Positions 1 to 12,460 of a stretch of 64,000 nucleotides of DNA are shown here, piece after piece (the stretch's first letter is position 1; every line of letters starts with the position of its first letter). A program made the translations under genes and the position numbers. The notes beneath the pieces were generated by a model. It saw only the letters and a list, made by a program, of their open reading frames with translations, made no database searches and was not told the DNA's origin. The stretch comes from Erythrophleum ivorense (lineage: Eukaryota; Streptophyta; Magnoliopsida; Fabales; Fabaceae). The DNA lies in contig JAIUCV010001089.1 in assembly GCA_026724425.1 (NCBI GenBank), forward strand, positions 121,707 to 185,706, written 5' to 3'.

Positions 1-381
1 TGTGGAACTATATGTTAAAATAACCTTAGTTACTATTTTTGCATGAAACTGATTATCATTATCTTGAGATTGATTGCTAGAGTAAGGGTCTATGCTTAAT
101 TGATATTAGGGAGACCATTTTAAAGTTTATGTATAAATTCCTTGAGTTGGTTGAAAAATGACAAAGTATATTCAGCTAATAAATCATCATTGTTATGTAC
201 TTTCTAGGTATTTGATTTATACCACTTATAGAAATAGTTGGAAGGGGAATTCTAAGCCTAAACTTTTATCATGAGTTTTGGACTTAATATCTAAATAGTT
301 ATAGAAGTTTTGGAACAAGCTAGGTCCTAAGAATGAGATGCTAATTCAACTTAACCTTGTGCAGGATAGCTTTAAGCAGGA
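1..381. other. AT-rich flanking sequence, no feature recognised
   Basis: No coding potential, RNA gene or repeat boundary was recognised here. The segment is the left flank of solo LTR J1 and resumes at 3187 after the duplicated CAGGA target site. Confidence 0.6.
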
Positions 382-3181
382 TGTAACACCTCAAAATTAA
401 TTAAGGTGTTAATCATGGATTTGGGTTCATTAAGAATAATTAATATGGAATAATTGGGCAAGTTAAGTGAATGAAAAATTTTAGAGAGATAAATTATTAA
501 TATGAATTTGAGATTTAATTGAGTTATAAACCCCATCTAGACCCAAATTAAATTAAGTAGGCCAAGGTTAGGAGCTAATAGAGGCCCAATAATTTTAGGT
601 CCAGACCTCTACTAGCCCAATAATTTTAGGTGCAGACCTTAACTAAGTAGGCTCTTGAAAACTTGACCCAACCCAACTAAAAGTTTGAATTGTTAAAGTT
701 GGCCCAACAACTTACAACTTCAGCCTAACAACTAGTGAAAGCCTAATAGGTCCTTGGGCTGATGGGTTGACCCATAACCCATTTAGAACCCAACTTGAAA
801 CTTTAAAAGCCATTTTAGCTACCCTCATTCTGCAAAAACACAGGAAACAAAAGGGAAATTCAGAGGTCCAAAAGGGAGGCTAGGGTTCTTAACATATTTT
901 CATTATTTTCCACTTTTAGAGCAAGATTCAGCCAAGGTAATAGTTGTATAACTTAATCCTCTTTTCTTTCTCTTCATTTTGGCCTAATTAGTTTTTCATT
1001 TAGAGCATTTTCACCATACCTAAAATCTGAAATATGGTTGTTTGGGATTTTCTTGGTGAAAATTTCGTAGGTTGAGGCTGAGGGTGTTATTAGGTAAGTA
1101 TAAACTCTTCATTTTGATGCATTTCTTACTGGTTTAAGAGTCGCATAGTAGACTTATAGTATGGGCCTTGATTTTGTATGAATTTTCCTATAGTTTGGAG
1201 TAATATTTTGATGTTTCTGGTCTAGGGAAGGCAAAACCTGAAATTAGAGGCTCTTAGTGATTAGGTAAGTGTTTCTAAGTAGTTTTATATAGCTTAACTC
1301 CTTGTGTAATGGGTTTGCTGATATAAATTGTAATTAAGGATAATAGTGGCTTGATTTTGTGTCCATAAGCTGAAGTAGCATTCAATTGGCTCTTAGAGGA
1401 TTGGCTACAAGTGAGGTAACTAGGGTTTATGCTAATTTCATGCATATATCTATTTAATTTTGTATCTATTGCATGATTGTGATTTTGAATGCTAAATGAA
1501 TTAGTTGGCTACCTATTATATGTGATTGGACCTTATGAGTCCATAGTGGAGCTGTCGTGTGGCTGCCACTCGTGCATGTGCTTCGATCGGGCACCGGGTT
1601 ATGATTAGACCCCAAATGCACTGAGCCTTAGTTGTACTTATTAGAGAGTAGGTGCCATGAACAGGCCACTCCTAGTGTTATTGGTCTTTAACATGTGGAG
1701 TTATGATTGCTAGTATGAGATAGTAATCATGGATAGCCTAATTATTTTATTTACTGGTATGTTTTCTGATGTTTATATGAAATCATGCATATACATTAAT
1801 TAAACTAGAATATATGATTGGAATTTGCTTTGGTTACTGAGATTTGTATCTCACCCTATTTCATGGGATTATACTTTCAGGTGAAGGCCCTTCGGGTAAG
1901 GATAAGGGGAAGCAAGTGGATGAAAATCCATGAGCTCCAGCCATGTGTGGGGGAGGCTACACTTGGGGCTGATTTGAGTAGAATATATGCAATTTTGTTA
2001 TTCATTTATAGAGCATCATCATGTAATCATGTTGCCAAGTGTAGGCGTTTATATTTTGATTAGCTAGAATGTATCTATTAAGGAGTTAAGTCTCATTATA
2101 GCTTAGTATTAGATGTATGAACTTATAGTATCTGATGTATAAACTTTGTTGAATTCATGATATGGCCTACTATTAGAAATGTCATCATGGGATATATTAG
2201 CGTGTTGATTTGAATCAGTCATGTATGGAATCTCTAATGGAATATGTATTGAATGATAATGGTTGATAGTTCATGAACTCCTACTGTTATTACTCTATGG
2301 GCTTGCTGATATAGGGTAGTTGGAGGAGTAGAAATTAACATTTAAATCTTGAACTAGTAATGATAAATAAGTTAGGTAAATTAGGCTAGTGAAAGTTATT
2401 GGAACCCCACAAATTAAGATAGAGTGGCTCTAAGGTATCATTGGAGGGAGAGTGGAGAGTATGAGACAAGGCTTTAGAAGTTGTAGGATCAGAAGACATT
2501 TTGTCATGGCCAATAGAGCAAAGTTGCTTAGGAAGAGTACCAGAGAGCAATTCACCATGGCGAGAAGTGGAATTAGCCACGACGAAATGTGAGAGGCCAA
2601 ATTGGGAGTCATCCAAAGGGTAATTCACCACGGCTAAATGGGAATTGGCGGCGGCAAACTTTTATTAAAATGAGTCAGGCGTTGTGAAAGGGGGAATTGG
2701 CCGCGGCCAAAAGTGAGAGGCGAGTGAGGTAGGCTCCAGGAGGTTTTATCACCGTGGCACCATGTAGGTACGCCGCGATGAAGCTCTAACTTGCCACAGC
2801 AAGATAAAAGAGTGAACCCGAGAGTAATTGGCCACAGTGCAGAGACATTTAGCCGCGGCTAATGATCCCGAACTCTCATTCTAACCTAGAAATCTTGGTG
2901 TTTCATATGGTAATCTTAAGGATGACTTAGAAACATTGATAGAAGATTCTTGTGAGTTGGAATTAATGGGTAATAGAATCAAAGGCTTATAAATGAGTAT
3001 TTGTTTCCCTTGTGTACCTAAATGCTTGTAATTATTTGGTTAATGACTCTAATAACATTAAGGTTCAAATTTCTTTGCATTTTCCAAATGTAATTAGTCG
3101 TAATATTTTGTAACCCTAGTTTATGGTTATTAATCACGTATTTTACTTTAATTACAATGATTAGAAGTTAGGGTCATCACA
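382..3181 (+). mobile_element. Solo LTR J1 (J family, Ty3/gypsy-like)
   Basis: A complete 2,800-bp LTR starts TGTAACACCTC and ends TCATCACA. It is flanked by an exact 5-bp duplication, CAGGA, at 377-381 and 3182-3186. The second copy, J2 at 38165-40986, matches it from end to end, with the same start, the same GGCCCAATA-rich stretch near the left end, the same GCCGCGGC-rich block and the same right end. No internal region, primer-binding site or coding sequence is present, so this is a solo LTR left by recombination between the two LTRs of a full element. The short ORF at 1818-2063 is not conserved as a protein and is not annotated. Assignment to Ty3/gypsy is inferred from the end sequence and the company it keeps. 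Confidence 0.9.
2505..2880. repeat. Palindrome array (TTNGCCGCGGCNAA type) in J1
   Basis: A CpG-rich island in AT-rich DNA carries many degenerate copies of a 14-bp palindrome, for example TTGGCCGCGGCCAA and TTAGCCGCGGCTAA, with weaker variants such as ATTAGCCACGACGAAAT and TTGGCGGCGGCAAA. Spacing is irregular, roughly 20-50 bp. The block lies near the right end of the LTR and is shared with J2. Confidence 0.8.
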
Positions 3182-3186
3182 CAGGA

Positions 3187-4650
3187 TTCATAAGAAATTA
3201 CATTACATAGGTAAATGAATGAATTATTGCATGAAATTTTATAGAAGATAGTTAAGACATAAACTTAGGATTGGAAAGTTTTAGAATTTTTAAAGTTTGT
3301 TTAATAGAGTAACAAAGTCAGAAATAAAAGGGATAGTGAGCGGCAAGTCTAAACAGGGTAGTAGTCTAAATGGCATTAGTTAAGGGTCATCTATGGGAAT
3401 TTTTGAAAATTGTTTTAGTGGCTTATAATTAACATAATAAAGAGTCATCATTCTACCAATTTTTATGATATTTGGATGACATTTGACTGGGGAAAGAAAT
3501 TTCATAAAAACAAGTCCAGAAACTCAAACGAATTGTAATTATAGTAGCTTCCATTTCTTCACAACGAGGTGAGAATTTGTATGGTAAATAGGGGAGCAAA
3601 GTTAGGAACCTATGTTTTCTTGTAACCATATTAGGAATCCCCAAGATATGATAATTTTTTTCCCTATGTATGAAATTTTTCATGCTTCTTCCTTCACCAA
3701 TCTTGTTCTCCTCTTTCTCCTTTCTTTTCCTATGGTTTTGATGATTGATTTAAGGATAATTCATGGCTGGTTCAGTGAGAGGAGAATAGAAATTGGAGGA
3801 GAGACAAGAACCAAGTGAAAGAGCTCTTGAATTGCAATTTCTTTATTTGAGCAAGTTTTAATCCATTCAAGCATAATTTCTATAAGATCCATTGCATGAC
3901 ATATGGCTTGCATCAAAATTTTACCATCCTACATCCATTTATGCATATAGACCATTTAGCATTTCATATATAAAACCATGTACTAAAGGCCAAGTCATGC
4001 ATCAAAATGACATATGTTGATGGTCTCAAGCTTATATGCATGTCAACATTTCATACTTGTCATATACAAGATATTTCATCACTAATGTATCTAATATATC
4101 ATTAAATACAAAATTAATCCATAACTTCCTAAAGATTTAACTCTTTTCATTTTCTTTCTCCTTGCTTGAAGAACTTATAATGGTTAATGGGAGATATATG
4201 GGGTGAGATTCTTGGGAGAATCACAATAGCAAATTTCAATCCATATCAATACATGCAAGAATGTCATAAGGAAATGCAATGTATATAAGTCATGAACATC
4301 AAATAGCCCAAACATAAAGTTTAGCATGCAACTTTATTCCTTATCAAGCTATAGCATCAAAACATACTAGCTAGGTTCAACTAAGCTCAGCGCTAGGCCA
4401 AGGAAGAGCTATTATGCTTAATTGCATGCCTTAAGGAGCTAGAAGCCAAAACATCATAATATAGATGCATAAAACTTAAGATAGAAGCTAATACAAAACA
4501 TAGCTCTTGAAAATATAAAGTAACCAAACTTACAACCATCTTAACTCATTTAAACATTCAAATACATGCAAGATAAGGAATGATAGCAACATTATGGAGC
4601 TATGAGCCTCAAGCTGCCACTAGCTCCCAATGTCCTTCTCTTGTGCATAT
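3187..4650. other. Old degraded repeat flank, with T-family LTR fragments
   Basis: There is no gene here. A stretch at about 3690-3830 resembles the leader part of T-family LTRs on the plus strand: a CTCCTCTTTCTCC-type pyrimidine run, TTTTGATGATTGATTTA, then TTCATGGCTGGTT. A weaker match at about 4195-4240 resembles the minus strand of the same LTR (TGAGATTCTTGGGAGAATC). These look like remnants of insertions too old to bound. The remainder was not recognised. Confidence 0.45.
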
Positions 4651-6964
4651 TGTCATACCATGATAAAGTAGCACAAATTCTATATCACATTGTGCTTATA
4701 ACAGAATTTTTCATATATTCAACACTTTTAGTAGCGAAAATTGTCAACATTAAAAGTTATAATATTACATTTTTACTTAATTGCACCATTTCTATAATAA
4801 CTGGTAATTCAAAAATTAAACTGAACCTGATAAATTGATATAGGAACACCCTAAAGTAAGAAAAATTAAGGCTAAATGAGATTAAGATGTTAATTAAAAC
4901 ATCTAATATTGTGGTTTAGAGCCTAAGGTTAGCCCAAAACTAGAGCCAAAATGGCCAAACAAGAAGATAAGAAGGCTAGTGGCAAAATCATAATTTCGAA
5001 CCACTTTTAGAAAAACTCAAAAGAGGGAGTTTTAAATGACAAAAATTGAGTTTTTTTGGGTTCTTAGAGGCCTTAAAATTTATAGGAACTCCTAGAATGG
5101 CCAAAACCCCTCCGGTATACATTTTTGTTCATCAGTTGACCAAAACTTTGACCGAATAGTTCAATAAGGTTTTAAATCCAATTTGGGTGAAACTAAAAGC
5201 ATTTTATGAATTAGAGGACCTAAATTTCATGATGAAAAAAATAGTTCTAAAAAAGGAGTTGAAATGAGCTCAAATGGAGAAAACCTAGTTGAAGGACAAA
5301 ATTAAAATTTTGAGAAGTGTTATAATGAAGCTCTTCCTTCTTATTCAATATGTCCCATCTTTTCCACTCTTCCTAACTAAATTTGTTCTATCTCAAACTA
5401 GCACCTAGACCATCTTGAAGTGGCGCATAAGAAGGAAAAGAGAAGGGAGAGAAATTCAAGCAAAAAGGGTAAGAAATCATAACTTTTTCATACTTTCTCC
5501 TTCATTAAAATTCTTCTCCTCTTTCTCCTCTCTTCTCATGGTTTTGGTGTCTTAAATGGTGATGTTTTATGGCTAGCTTAGTAGAGGTAAGGGAGAATTT
5601 GGAGCTTTGAAATAAGGTAAGAAACCATGGCTAAACTTCCTTCTTCTTGGCTTCCTCTTGCTTCTGTGTTTCAACCAGACCTAAGATGATATGTAGGGAA
5701 TTTGATTTTGATTCAACGATGATAGAAATTGGGTTTTTAATGCATGTAGAATCATATGCAACAATTATAATTCAAAAAGTAGCAATGGATACCAAGTTAT
5801 GGTAATTAGGGTTTTGATTGCACCTAGAGATTTGTGAAGCTTTATGATAAACACTATCTTTATATATTTTATTTCCTCTTTAGTTGGGCATTTTAATAAT
5901 GATTCAAGGCTTAATGGATTCAAATTATAAAATATTTGATTTTATTAACCATTTTTATATTTTAGGAAATTATTTATAAAATTATTGAATATTAATGCAT
6001 AAACTTCTTTTAAATAATTTTGTGAATATTCTTACTTAATTTTTCTCATTTTTCTTTATGTTTAGATGTTCTAATAAATTTTTGAAAATTTAAAATGGAA
6101 AAAAAATGGTAGAAATGAATTGAAGAAGCAGCTTGAGGCACTCTCCATTTACACCAAGCTTGTACATCATTTTAATGAACATTCCACATAGACATGCATT
6201 GAGTTTCTTATACAAGTCACGTGAGAGGAGCTAGCCTCATCCATAGTACACATGCAGAAGAGCCCACGCTATAATACACACATGTAGGTAGCTACTGTAA
6301 TTCATAAGCACCTTCTATGCATTTATTCATCCATCCTCTCACTCACCCATAGCATTCTTTCACTCTTATTCACACCTTCATCTATATGCAGCACTAACAT
6401 AAAAGCATGCATGAGCTTACATAATCATGCACTCACATCCTTTTCACCATCATACACATCCATGGCACAAGTTCTAGCCTCCATACACCTCTATATAGCT
6501 GTATAAACATGTCACAAAAGCATATGTAGCTACAACTCTCTCTCAAGGCATAAGGTCTAGCCACATCTTTACATTATATCACGTCTAGCCTACCCATGAA
6601 GAAGTTGATGTGGAGAAGAGCAGCAGAAATAAAGGGAAGGAAGGAACGGTAAATGAAATAAGAACTGAAGAGGAAGTAACAAGTAGGAAGGCTTCTTGAG
6701 GAGAAGAAGCTCAAGTAAAGAACCTTATGCAGAACAGCCATGCCACAAGCACATGAGCAAGCTCCAGACCATAACATGGAGAGAAGAAGCATATGGAATG
6801 GGGGCTAGCTAAAACATGGAAGAGACGCAGGTCCAGAAGCATGGGAAACATATGAATAGTACAATGCATGAAGAAGCATGTGAAAAGAAGAGATAAGCAC
6901 GAGTTTGGTGAGCAAGAAACATACACGAAGCTATGGGTTATCAAGAGAAGTAGCTCTAGAGCAG

Positions 6965-7390
6965 GGAGATCCATTCATCAAGTATCCATTCATTCCATGC
7001 ATTCATTCATCCACTCATTCCGCATTATAAGGAAGCTAGGGCAGAACATGGGAGACTTGGGCTGGAGATGAAGGAAGCTAACGTGGGGAGAACATATTAT
7101 AATGATTAGAAAAAAAAGGCACGAGTAGCATGAATAGAAAAGGAATAGAAAAGCATGTGAGAAAGGGAGCATGAAAATCACGTGATTCATTAAAAATGAA
7201 TTAAAGGATTCAGACAAAGGGAACATCGAGGAAGTAGGATGCATCATCTCATCCACACATCATCCATCTCACGCATGATTCCATTCTATTCATATCATCA
7301 TTAAAGGAAGCATCCAGACCATTCATCCACACTTCATATCATGTCATCCATCTATCTAGGAGGAGCACGTGTTTCATCCATTTAGAAATC
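6965..7390. repeat. CATTC/CATCC simple-sequence tract in H1
   Basis: An irregular short-period repeat of ATTC and ATCC words (such as CATTCATTCATCCACTCATTC near 7000) extends with gaps to 7390. The same kind of tract occurs in H2 at about 48825-49030, so it belongs to the H LTR. Confidence 0.7.
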
Positions 7391-7949
7391 CATCCAGTGT
7401 ATTGTTCGAATTTCGTAAAAATGACAGAAACAAATACGTTTTAAAAGTAAGTCCTTTGAAATGAATTGGTTTAATTTCAAAAAAAAATTAGAATAATGAT
7501 CTAGGTATCAAGTAATAAAAATAGAAGGCCAGAGCTACCCTAAAACAGAGACTAAAATAACCAGATGGAATTTAATAAAATCGCTATATAACATAATGGC
7601 ATTTTTGTAATTTTGGGAAAATTTTAGAATACTCATATGAAGCCTTTTAAATGGAAAATTTGAGTTCTCTGGGGTTCTCAAAGGCCCTGAAAATCATGGG
7701 AAGTCCCGAGACAGTTAAAACCCCTCTGGTGTATGTTTTCTAATGTTAGTTAACCCGAACTTTGACCTTTTCATTCAAAAGGTTTTAGCCTCAAATTGAG
7801 TGATTCTAAAAAAATTTATAAGATTGAGGACCTAAATTTTATGATAGAAAAGAAGGTTATCAAAAAAGAGCTAAAATGAACTGAAAACAAAAATGCCAAG
7901 TTTGCTGGACATAAATGGAATTTCCTTGAAGCAACTTCTAAACCCTTCT

Positions 7950-7958
7950 TATATATAT
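7950..7958 (+). promoter_or_regulatory. TATA box of LTR T3
   Basis: TATATATAT lies about 552 bp from the LTR start, followed by GGTGTGCCCCACTCTCCTCC. The same TATA box and GGTG/GCNCCCC context recurs at the same place in T4, T5, T8 and T9, which supports a polymerase II promoter at the U3/R boundary. Confidence 0.7.
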
Positions 7959-9276
7959 GGTGTGCCCCACTCTCCTCCTCATTTGGTTAGTTTTATTTCT
8001 ACTCTAAAATAGAAGAGAGACCTAGGGAGAGTGCCACACAAGAGAAGGGAAGAGGAAGAGCAAAAACAAGGCAAGAAAGGTATGTTTTCCATGGAATTTC
8101 CTAGTCTTCACTTTAGCAAACTTGCTCTCTTCCTTCTCCTCATTCTTTCTATGGATTTATTGCTATATTTGGGTCTATTTTGAGGTTAGACCAAGGGGGT
8201 AAATTGTGAATTTCAAGCAAAAAGTCCAAGCAAAGGAAGAAGCATCCAAGAAAGGCTAGGAAAATAAGCTATTTTGCTACTTTCATGCTTGATCCTCCTT
8301 GTTCCTCTTCTTGAGTATTTTGCCTCATATATAGATAGCCAAGAGGAGTTAAATTTCTAACCAAACCAAGGATGAGTCTTAGGAAATTGAGTGAGGAGAA
8401 TAATAATATGCAAAGGAAATAAAGAAAGAACCATAAAATTTTAAGATAGAAAAGTTAAGGTTTTAGTTGCACCTTGGTTTGTAAGATAAGTTCTAGCCAT
8501 AAATTAAGATGTTTAAAAGTTCATATGAGTTTCTAAGACACCAAGAGAGCCTCCCACATGCTTCTCCCATCAAAGAAATTAAAACAACTCCATTGGTGAT
8601 CTAAAGAGACATAGTTTCAACCTAGGGCAAAACCAATAGCTAAGGAGTGTTTTGAATTCTTCCAAGCTTGGTTTTGCATCATATATGATAGGAGAATATG
8701 AGAGGAAGCCTTGGAAAAAAATTTAGGAAGCTTAGGAAGTGAGATGGTACTATAAGTTCCATATTGTGACTTAAAGAAACAACATGTAGTTAGGCTCCTT
8801 AAACTAATTGTGTGATAGCTCCAAGAGGTTTAAATGAAGCCAAGAACCATAGATGAAAGGAAAGAATGGAGCCAAGATCATGGATTATGGGTGTTGCTTC
8901 ATTAGGTGCATCATGAAACCATAAATAAGCCATAAGAACAATATAACTTTTAAAATGAATGTGTATCTTTAGAAATTGTTCCAAGAGTGTAATTTGCTTC
9001 CATATAATGCGTCTAGGCCAAAGGAATCAAGTCTCACATCCTTGTGAGTGTGTCGTTGAGGGAGAAGAAGCATTCTAAAAAGGAAAAGTGTGCATTTGTA
9101 ACTAAGGTAGCTTTCTCTTCTTTCTCTCATACATGAGTGGATATTTATCTTATCTTTGAATGTATATGTGTATGTTTTAAGCCATGAAAGATGTTTTAGC
9201 ATGTTTTTATATGCTATGGCACCATGATGCTTTGTTATGCACTTGAATGATGCTTTATGAACATGTTTTGGTTTGC

Positions 9277-9450
9277 TTGAGTGAGGTGAAGCCAAAAGTC
9301 CCTTAGCTAGGTGAGGATGAGCCAAAAGCCCCAAAAAATGGGTAAGATGAAGCCAAAAGTCTCTAAAGAGTGAAGCTTAATCAAAAGTTCCTTAAGAAAA
9401 TTGGATGAGGCAAGTCCAAAATCCCAAAGAGAGTGGGTGAGGGTAAACTA
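9277..9450 (+). repeat. AAAAGTCC tandem array in T3
   Basis: Five to six degenerate units of 31-33 bp follow the pattern GGTGAGG-NNAAGCCAAAAGTCCCTNA. The array ends just before the conserved CTTGGCAAGCCTATGTATG. Confidence 0.85.
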
Positions 9451-12400
9451 TTTTCTTGGCAAGCCTATGTATGTTTCATGTGACTTCTTGAGTGCAGGAA
9501 ATGTTCTATGTACGATTATGCACTCCATGATATCCATGATTGCATTTTTAGACTTGAATGTGCATCCTTTATGTATGGTTGAAAGGGAGAAGAGCTATTG
9601 GGATTCCTAGAATCTTATTCCTTCCTTCCCATTGCCTAATATGTCTAGGTGGACCAAGTGAACCAAGGAATGGTAGCCACTAAGCTTGAAGAAGAGACAT
9701 TGACAAGAAAGTGTGTAATTTTGTTCACTTTGTAACCATTTTGATGGTATATGATGTAATCCTATGATGGATATGTTGTATAACCATTTGACCATATGTA
9801 ATTACGTAGATACTTGATGTATATATGAGAATTGATGCCATGTGAATGATATAGCAACTTTGTGACATTGAATGGCAAGGAAAGGCTTGTTTGTTCTTGT
9901 GTGTATTGGGGTGGGAGAGTGAGTTTGTGAAATCTAGGTTTATAGACCTTTGAGACATGTTTAATAGACCATTTTGGTGTTTTTCCACGTGCTCAAGTGA
10001 CCATGAAAGCCTTGGAAGCAAATTTGACCCTTTTATGACCCTTTAAGAAGCATAAATGGACTAATTTGCAACCCTATAGCATAATCTGACCAAATAAACG
10101 AATTTTCTCATGAAATTTAGCATGCATATAGATCTCATCTATATCTTTTTGGGAATCTAAAGATCAAATTATTTGGAGCTCTGTAGAATTAGTTATAAAT
10201 TTTCAAAATTGCTAAATTTTAGCTATTCTGGTATAGTTACTGTTTATATAGTCGGGTTTCTTTTCTTATGCCATTTGAAGGCCAAATGGTGTCCAATGCT
10301 CATAAAATGTTATAAACATAAACTAGAGATGATAAGCTTTCTATAGCCATCAAGATCACCCCAATTGGATGTTTGAACAGAGAGATATGAATTTTGAAGC
10401 TCTGTAACAATACTAGTAGTGCTAGCTGAGTTTATGTATTATTCTATCAATTTATAGTGGCTATACATTCCTGTTTTGGTTTGGACTTATTTATATCATA
10501 AACTAGGACATATGTAGCTTTTCATAATGGTATAGTATTCTTGATTTTTATTTTTCTAGAATTAGTTATGATTTTTCAAAATTCATGACAGAAAACTTGG
10601 CACACCAATCTGAGGTTAAACATGTGATTTTTGTGTATATGGTTCATGAGCTCGAGTTTTTGGTCACATTTTGAGATGGTTTTAAGTTGTATGTGTGAAT
10701 TTAAATAGGAGAGTGAGATGGATGAGTTCATATGGCCCACGGGATATGAAATGAAAATTTTATGTATGACATAATGCAAAAATAATTTATTATTTTAATG
10801 AATTTTTCTTAAAAACTTGTGTTATTTAAGAAGGTATGCCTAGAAATGAGATGAGATGAGTTTAGTGAATATGGTGTTACATCCAGCACATGAGTGGAGG
10901 GGAGGACATAATAAAAAGAATAAGCCATCTATTCCATCGTATCAATTCATTCATGTTAGACGCATTCAATCCATTCCACACACCTTCACGCTGTAGCTTC
11001 TTCTTCTCCACTCCACTCCTCCATCAATCATCATTCCATGAGAGCTTAATTTCACTCGGTGGCTAGCTTCAATGAAGACCATGGTTGAAGCTTGAATCTA
11101 AGAGATTAACAAGGGAATTTTAGGCTAAGGATTCCTATTTTGTTTTCTCTCTTTCTACATCAATTTTTGTTATTTTATTTTCTTGGTTAAGCCTGTAATT
11201 GACTGAGATTGGTGTAGTTTATAATTTAGTAGCTGGTTAGATACTAATTATGAGACTATTTGATGTTTAATTGGTTGATATTAGTGCTGGATTTTTCACT
11301 TTCCTTTAATTTCCTATGTATACAGTCAAGGTGTTTGATGAAATGCATGAGTGAAATTATGTGCTTAATTGTTTGATTTAAGGATTACTTGGAGTTTTAA
11401 TTAGTTAATTGAACATCCTAGGGTGTTAATTCAAAGGCTAATTAATTGATTAATGAATAAAATTTAGTGTTCATTGATTATGATAACAAGAATTAATGAT
11501 TTGATGTGGGGTTGAGGTTTCATTCAATATTAACTTGTTAATTTCTTGAATCTTGAGTGGTAATTCAAGATCATTTGCCATGAACACAAGTAGGGACTCT
11601 TAGAACTGAACTAATTACAATTGAATTAGGATAAGGATAGTGGATACCAAGCGATGAATCCAAAGCTAATTACAAGTCCATCACTTGCTTCTTAGTTATG
11701 CATTTAGGTAGTAGTTAGTCATTTTACTTCAATTTCATTTTAATTAGTTTAATTCAATCAAACCCCCATTCAATTCGGTAGTTTTAGGATCCTCTTTCAC
11801 TTAGAAAATTTAATTAAACATTGAAATCCATTTCTAAGGAGATGATTTAGGTTATGCCACTAATTATAAATTTTAATTCAACCTAATTTTATTTTGAGGT
11901 TACGTGACATGACCTTTCACTTTCTAATGATAATTTACCTTTTATAAGAATATGTTTGAGTTCATAAAAGACCTGGGAAGTTTCACAAATGCCAATTCCC
12001 TAAGAAAAACAAATAAACTTCACAGATTCTCTAAGGAAGGCATATGTCGACCAAGAAGAGAATGGGGGTACTAAGGGAGAATTTTTCTTTGATTCCAAGG
12101 ATAGAAATAGTCTACATATGAATGATAAACACTAAAGGAACCATTGATTTAAATTGAGGAACCATATTTGGAAAGTTGGAAGTTTAGAGTTCAATTAGGT
12201 ATAAAGAAGCAACTTAGTGTTTGGCTCCTTGAATTGAGTGTGTGATAACTCTAATGAGGTTAAATAGAGTCATGTGACTTAAATTGAATGAGAAATTGGA
12301 GCCAAGATAATGAATTATATGAGTTACTTCATTATGTTACAATATGGAACCATTAATTAACTTGTGTAGAGTTTATGTGAGATTAGAGATAGTTCCATTA

Positions 12401-12460
12401 ACGCATATGGGTCTTATTTCATGTGTCTAGGCTAAGTAAAGCAAGCCTCTCCTATGTGTG

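Larger units (their letters stand above)
7398..10881 (+). mobile_element. Solo LTR T3 (T family) inside H1
   Basis: A complete 3,484-bp LTR starts TGTATTGTTCG and ends ATGGTGTTACA, with an exact duplication TCCAG at 7393-7397 and 10882-10886. It carries the usual T-family series: a TATA box at 7950, a purine-rich leader with a donor-like AAAG|GTATG at 8079/8080, AAG|GTAGCT at 9106/9107, the AAAAGTCC tandem array at about 9277-9450, and modules of roughly 185 bp to the right end. No internal region is present. It is one of the best-preserved T LTRs here and serves as the reference for position statements about the family. Confidence 0.92.
5845..11919 (+). mobile_element. Solo LTR H1 (H family), split by T3
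   Basis: H1 starts TGATAAACAC and ends CCTTTCA. The 5-bp duplication is CTTTA at 5840-5844 and CTTTC at 11920-11924, one base different. Removing it restores the T2 sequence GAAGCTTTCTAATGATAA seen in TA's LTR. H1's own sequence is 5845-7397 plus 10887-11919, about 2.59 kb, matching H2 at 47369-49900 (2,532 bp). TG...CA ends plus a 5-bp duplication make this an LTR, not a DNA transposon. No primer-binding site or protein remnant is present. The clade is not recognised. The plus strand is assigned arbitrarily by the TGATAAACAC end. Confidence 0.85.

Noticed and set aside
2505..2880. GC-rich block in J1 as a CpG-island promoter of a host gene
   Set aside because: The same block is in J2 inside another element, so it belongs to the J LTR; no gene follows it.
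3612..3818. 68-residue ORF in the left flank
   Set aside because: It overlaps a fragment resembling the T-family LTR leader and shows no protein-like conservation.
8969..9334. 121-residue minus-strand ORF
   Set aside because: It runs antisense through the LTR leader and the AAAAGTCC array, and homologous copies do not keep it open.
9277..9450. AAAAGTCC arrays as CRISPR
   Set aside because: Units are contiguous and degenerate with no unique spacers, lie inside plant LTRs and occur at homologous positions in many copies.
5845..11919. H1 as a Mutator-like DNA transposon with a 9-bp target duplication
   Set aside because: Setting the ends at TGATAAACAC and TCA gives TG...CA ends and 5-bp duplications in both copies (one exact), and no terminal inverted repeats are visible.
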